Below are positions 36,248 to 39,927 of a stretch of 39,927 nt of DNA, piece after piece. The number at the start of each line of letters is the position of its first letter. Position 1 is the stretch's first letter. The position numbers and the translations under genes are program-made. The DNA lies in NCBI GenBank assembly GCA_026770575.1, contig MU657284.1, positions 24,006 through 63,932 on the forward strand, written 5' to 3'. The DNA is from Pelagophyceae sp. CCMP2097 (lineage: Eukaryota; Sar; Pelagophyceae). A model generated the notes under the pieces. It had not been told where the DNA came from and ran no database searches. It worked only from the letters and a program-made list of their open reading frames with translations.

Positions 36248-37291
36248 ATGGGGTGGGTATGTGGTAACTGCACTTTAGAGAACGAGCAGGCCGATTTCCT
36301 GGCCTGTGAAGTCTGCGGACAGCCGAGGGAGGCCGTGGAAGAGGAGTCTCGGCACGACGAAGTTGCACCGCTGACGCTCGAGCCGTCCTCGACGACGGAG
36401 CCGCCCTCATCGGCGGAGCCGCCACCATCGGCGGAGCCGCCACCATCGGCAGAGCCGCCGTCGACGGCGGAGCCGCCTTCTTCGGCGGAGCCGCCATCAC
36501 CAGCGGAGCCCCCTTCATCAGCGGAGCCGCAATCATCGGCGGCTCCACCATCGCCAGGGGAGTCGTCGGGCGAGCTGGAGGCGGATTGGAGCGCTTGGCA
36601 CGACTTCGAAGGTGGCGACGTTGCCGCTTTGGAGGGCTGGCTCGAGCGCACGCCGCCGTCGACGACGGTCGGCGCGTGGGTGGCCATGCGGCGCCGCGAG
36701 GTCCCGGGCTTGAGCGCGGGCGCTCGCGAGGCGTGCGCCGCTGTCCTCGCTACGGTGCGGAACACGGCCGACGGAGGGCCGCCGCGCATCAAAATCGCGG
36801 AGAAACAGCGCGTCAAGGACGCCATCCTCGCCGCGGCGCGGGACTGCGGCTACACGTCCGGCAAGTGGATGCTCTTCATGCCGGAGGGCGACATCGACGC
36901 AGTCTGGGCGGTCATCGCGCGCGAGGTGTTCCACGGCCGCCTCGGCTCCTGGGCCAAGGCCGCGGCCGCGGCGCACGCGGCGCACCGAGACGGGGGCCAC
37001 GACGGCGAGATGCGGCTCATCTGCATCTACATCGACGACTTTGCGGACGAGGACGCCTGCGAGCGGTGCCTCGACGGCATCGTCGCGCTCGGCCTCTGGC
37101 ATCACCTCCAAGGTGGGTTGAAACCCGACGTCTTTACTGACGTCGGCCTCCGCAACGGCGGGCAGTTCAATCGGATCGAGCCCTGCATCCATAAGCACCT
37201 CGTCAAACGGGTCAAGGACGAACTGGTGGCCCAAAACGCCGCCGGGACCGACGACGCCGCCGCCGCCTTGAAACGACCCAGAACATCTTGA
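36248..37291 (+). CDS. RanBP2-type zinc finger plus DUF1917 (UPF0696/Bles03-like) protein
   Basis: Single exon of 347 residues. Residues 3-23 form a RanBP2-type zinc finger (W3, C5, C8, N12, C20, C23: WVCGNCTLENEQADFLACEVC). Such fingers bind ubiquitin or single-stranded RNA. Residues about 45-105 are about ten copies of a hexapeptide EPPSSA or variants. The C-terminal domain (about 175-325) has KWMLFMPEGDIDAVWAVIA, GRLGSWAKAAA, RLICIYIDDFADEDACERCL and LKPDVFTDVGL. This fits DUF1917/UPF0696 (human C11orf68, Leishmania Bles03), an eIF4E-like fold of unknown role. The zinc finger and the domain together suggest an RNA- or ubiquitin-linked function, which is inference. Confidence 0.75.
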   Translation: MGWVCGNCTLENEQADFLACEVCGQPREAVEEESRHDEVAPLTLEPSSTTEPPSSAEPPPSAEPPPSAEPPSTAEPPSSAEPPSPAEPPSSAEPQSSAAPPSPGESSGELEADWSAWHDFEGGDVAALEGWLERTPPSTTVGAWVAMRRREVPGLSAGAREACAAVLATVRNTADGGPPRIKIAEKQRVKDAILAAARDCGYTSGKWMLFMPEGDIDAVWAVIAREVFHGRLGSWAKAAAAAHAAHRDGGHDGEMRLICIYIDDFADEDACERCLDGIVALGLWHHLQGGLKPDVFTDVGLRNGGQFNRIEPCIHKHLVKRVKDELVAQNAAGTDDAAAALKRPRTS

Positions 37292-37536
37292 ACCCAGCCT
37301 CGAGACGACGCAACCACGACACCCCCTTGTAATCTTGATCTCTCTGACTCGATGACACATCGATGCCGCCCATGCTGTTGTTCCTGTTGTTCCCAAGCTT
37401 AAGTGCAAGAGGCCCCGGTCCCGAGCACCTGGCCGAAGCAAGGCGCGTTTTGAATTCAAAATCCACCAACCGACACCCCCCACTGGCAGCCTGAGTCGCA
37501 AAGCTGATTCCCTTCGTCGTCCTTCTGACTGCGACG

Positions 37537-38504
37537 ATGGCGACCGAGTTGTTCGTGAAGCGGTTATCCGACGCCGCGGTCCTGCCGGTGCGCCCCGCGC
37601 TATCTCTATAGCGCGCGCCGAAGCTCGACTTTGTTTCCCGCAGAAACGCGGCTCGGCCCTGGCTGCTGGTGCGTCCGCGAGCCGTCGAGGCGCCGAGCCG
37701 GAGGCGGGTCCGGCCAGGTTGGGACCTCGCGAGCGCCAAGGCCGTCACCGTCCCCGCGCGCGGCAAGGCCATCGTGCCCACCGACCTCGCGATTGCGACG
37801 CCGTGAGTCGCCCGTCCGAGTGCTCGACGTTGGCGTGACGCGGCGCCGCCAGGCTGGACTGCTACGCGCGCATCGCACCGCGTACGTCCTCACTTCGGCC
37901 GTCGCGCGGGTGGCTCCCCGAGGCGTGCGGCCCTTAGGCTCGGGCCTCGCGGTGAAGAACTTTATCGACGTCGGCGCGGGCGTCGTCGACGCGGACTACC
38001 GCGGGCCCGTGGGCGTCGTGCTCTTCAACCACGGCGAGGTGGACTTCGAGGTGCTGCCCGGCGACCGCGTCGCGCAGCTCATCCTGGAGAAGGTGCACCT
38101 CGACGTCACCGTCACCGAGATCGCCGAGCTCCCGGAGACTGTGCGCCGCGCGCCGCGCCCGGCGGCGCCGCGCCGCCTCGCTCCGACGGGGGCGTCACGC
38201 GCGCCCTGCGTAGGCGCGCGGCGCTGGTGGCTTTGGCTCGACGGGCGTCGCGGCCGAGGAGCCTGCGAGCAAGAAGCCGCGCGCCGTCTCACCACCCGTC
38301 AGTCCCTTTCCCCTCGTCGTCGCGGTCGTCGTGCCACTGAGGCCGACTCACGGAATGCCGTCCGCTGCCGCGTGCGAACCTCGATGTCTTCAGGGCGCGC
38401 CGCTCCAGGACGCCGCCGCGCAAGCGCAGATCGACGCCCTCCAAGAGCAGTGCGCCTCTGTCTTCCACGCATCTCGGGCGATGCGTCACCTGCCCGCGTC
38501 GTAG
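37537..38504 (+). CDS. DUT: dUTPase (deoxyuridine 5'-triphosphate nucleotidohydrolase), seven exons
   Basis: Exons 37537-37587, 37644-37668, 37718-37802, 37853-37881, 37938-38140, 38214-38297 and 38394-38504 give 195 residues. Introns are 56, 49, 50, 56, 73 and 96 nt. All five motifs of the trimeric family appear only after splicing: LAAGWDLASA (1), [12 protein letters not shown] (2), [20 protein letters not shown] (3), [12 protein letters not shown] (4) and [11 protein letters not shown] (5). The enzyme hydrolyses dUTP to dUMP and pyrophosphate, keeping uracil out of DNA and feeding dTMP synthesis. Exons of 25 and 29 nt are notable. The last intron is in frame with no stop, so its retention would lengthen the C-terminal extension, which already runs past motif 5 with a short helical tail ([17 protein letters not shown]). 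Confidence 0.9.
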
Positions 38505-38572
38505 GATCACGGCGCTCACGGCGCGGCTCGCGGCCCTCGAAAAGTGATTTTAACGTAACTCTGCGCTGGTCC

Positions 38573-39589
38573 CTAGATTGCGAAGATGTTGGCGCCGAGG
38601 GGCGCGGGCGCGGCCGCGGACTCGATGATCTCGAAGACCTTGTTGCTGGCCGCGGCGTCGAAGAGCGCCTTGACGCAGACGTCGGCGACGACGTCGCGCG
38701 AGACCTCGCCGCTGTTGAGCGTGTCCTCCTTCGAGACGACGAGGGCGCCGGTCTGGGCCGTCGCCTTGAGGCCGCCGGGCCGCACGATGGTGTAGTCGAG
38801 GCCCGAGGCGCGGAGGTAGTTCTCCGCGACGATCTTCTCGTCGAGGACGTGGCCGAAGGCGTTAGTGATTTGGAAGCCCGGCGAGCCGGCCTGGCCCCAG
38901 GCGCGGCCGTTGGTGAGGATGGAGCTGACGAGGACGACGCGCTTCACGCCGGCCTTCTTGGCCGCGTCGACGAGGGCGATCGTGCCGAGGTTGTCGACGG
39001 CGTGCGCCGCGGAGTCCATCTTGAACGGGTTGCCGGGCACGAAGCCCGTGGCGATGACCAAAGCGTCCGAGCCCTGGAGCGCGGCGGCGAGCGTGGCGAC
39101 GTCGTCGTTGACGACGTCGAGGCGGCGGAGCTCGACGGCGGCGGCGTCGACGCCCGCCACGCGCTGCACCATGGCGCCGCGGACGACGACCGAGGCCTCG
39201 CCGAGCGCCTTGCCGCCGGCGACGACGTCGCGCACGCCCGCGACGACGGACACGTCGCCGAGCGCCGCCAGGCGTTCGACGATGCGCCGGCCCGTCTGGC
39301 CCGTCGCGCCCGCGACGGTGATCTTCCGCGGGCCCGCCGCGCCGGCGCGCTGCCCGACGGCCAGCAGCGCCGCCGAACCGAAAGCCGCCGACCCGAAGTC
39401 GCGCCGCGTGCCTAGAAGCCGACTCACCGACCCCGCGTGAGCGCACGCGGCCCGGAAGTCGGAAGTTTTAGCGCATCATCGGAACTGACCGGTGGCGATC
39501 GACGGCTCGACGCGCATCGTCACCGCCGCGCGCCGCGCGGGCGCCAGCCCGCTCGCGCCGTGCGCGAGCAAGAGGAGGAGAGCAAGCAT
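38573..39589 (-). CDS. Plastid-targeted atypical SDR (NAD(P)-binding, NmrA/Tic62-like)
   Basis: Exons on the minus strand are 39589-39490 and 39411-38573 (78-nt intron, donor GTCAGT), giving 312 residues. Exon 1 supplies the only [17 protein letters not shown] is a signal peptide, followed by [11 protein letters not shown], a bipartite plastid presequence. Across the junction [20 protein letters not shown] looks like a Tat-type lumen signal. The Rossmann fold then begins with [16 protein letters not shown], the atypical-SDR GATGxxG motif. [17 protein letters not shown] and [11 protein letters not shown] follow, as in the SDR_a5 group of plastid proteins (Tic62-like, At2g34460-like). An oxidoreductase or NAD(P)H-sensing role is expected; the substrate is unknown. 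Convergent with dUTPase, with 68 bp between the stops. Confidence 0.8.
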
Positions 39590-39644
39590 ATTGCAATATT
39601 GCAATGACACGCCAAATTTCTTAAATGGTTTTCGATTATTTTCG

Positions 39645-39805
39645 CGATGTTACTTTAATCGATCATGATCAAGTCGGCGCGGAGGGCAGGCGAAGCGCAG
39701 GGAGAGAAACGGGAGAGCGCGAAGAGAAGCGGCGGGCGGTGTCAGTCATCTAGCAGTGCCGGCCGTTAGGCAGCTGGACGTAAGGTCACTGTCGGAAGAC
39801 GTAGG
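39645..39805 (-). repeat. Dispersed element, inverted second copy
   Basis: Reverse complement of the 4258-4425 element at about 90 percent identity by eye, with small indels (4 bp near CTCTGCTCG, 3-9 bp near the GATCG end). The left-hand flank around 39585-39606 contains a GCATATTGCAATATTGCAATG palindrome-like stretch that is not shared. Confidence 0.75.
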
Positions 39806-39926
39806 CCTGCTGGCGCGCGGCGTATTGGCGCCGAGCCTGTGCGCCAAAGAAGCAGCTCGACGGCGCGTGGCGCGGCTCGCCGACGGCGTCGAGTTGCGTG
39901 AGCAGCGCGCGGGCGCGGCCGCGCAT
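39786..39926 (-). CDS. Possible C-terminal fragment of a gene cut by the window end
   Basis: A minus-strand frame is open from the window edge to a TGA at 39788-39786. It encodes 46 residues, Arg/Ala-rich, ending QQAYVFRQ. An ATG at 39926 happens to lie at the edge, but the gene may extend beyond. Its last codons lie inside the dispersed element, so either the repeat supplies the stop codon or the frame is fortuitous. Confidence 0.25.
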   Translation of the reverse strand: MRGRARALLTQLDAVGEPRHAPSSCFFGAQARRQYAARQQAYVFRQ

Positions 39927-39927
39927 G

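Noticed and set aside
37631..39415. Plus-strand frame of 594 codons running through the dUTPase and SDR genes
   Set aside because: It mixes dUTPase exon 5 with introns and the antisense of the SDR gene. The spliced dUTPase model restores all five motifs instead.

Overview
The window looks like nuclear DNA of a secondary-plastid alga, most likely a stramenopile and possibly a pelagophyte of the Aureococcus/Pelagomonas type. This is inferred from very GC-rich coding sequence, gene spacing of about 50-800 bp, and many very short spliceosomal introns (about 40-180 nt, mostly GT-AG). It is also supported by plastid-type N-termini in which a signal peptide precedes a basic stretch (Tic22-like protein, SDR protein, Rdx-like protein). 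No bacterial operon structure, rRNA, tRNA or CRISPR array was seen. Exon structures were worked out by hand from splice dinucleotides, reading phase and family conservation. Those called firm give a total length divisible by three and an uninterrupted family alignment.

Layout, left to right: Tic22-like protein (+, 248-1033); two-TM presumed mitochondrial protein (-, 1299-2627); CYRI/FAM49-type Rac1-binding protein (+, 2772-3961); a repeat-rich spacer; Mpv17/PMP22-family membrane protein (+, about 4529-5861); GH27 alpha-galactosidase (+, 6334-7689); Rdx/SelW-like protein (+, 7989-8738); secreted RTX-like repeat protein (-, 9005-9740); AFG1-type ATPase fused to four EF-hands (+, 10434-12518); RING-H2 E3 ligase (+, 13300-14786); an intronless 2,374-residue scaffold-like protein (+, 15348-22472); an AT-rich island (about 22600-23090); a giant beta-helix/multi-TM/RelA-SpoT-like receptor (+, 23284-30975); a coiled-coil protein (-, 31659-32810); WDR33/Pfs2 polyadenylation factor (+, 33569-35322); a BolA protein with His-rich repeats (-, 35378-36154); a RanBP2-zinc-finger/DUF1917 protein (+, 36248-37291); seven-exon dUTPase (+, 37537-38504); a plastid-targeted SDR (-, 38573-39589); and a repeat element at the right edge.

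The genes do not form one pathway. Several are housekeeping genes (dUTPase, WDR33, AFG1, BolA). The most unusual content is in domain fusions: AFG1 plus duplicated EF-hand pairs, a surface beta-helix receptor carrying a cytosolic RelA/SpoT-like domain, and BolA2 behind a histidine-rich metal-binding-like array. Non-coding structure includes a 160-170 bp dispersed element present in inverted orientation near both ends of the window, direct repeats flanking the Mpv17 gene, and a 31-bp motif shared by two promoter regions.
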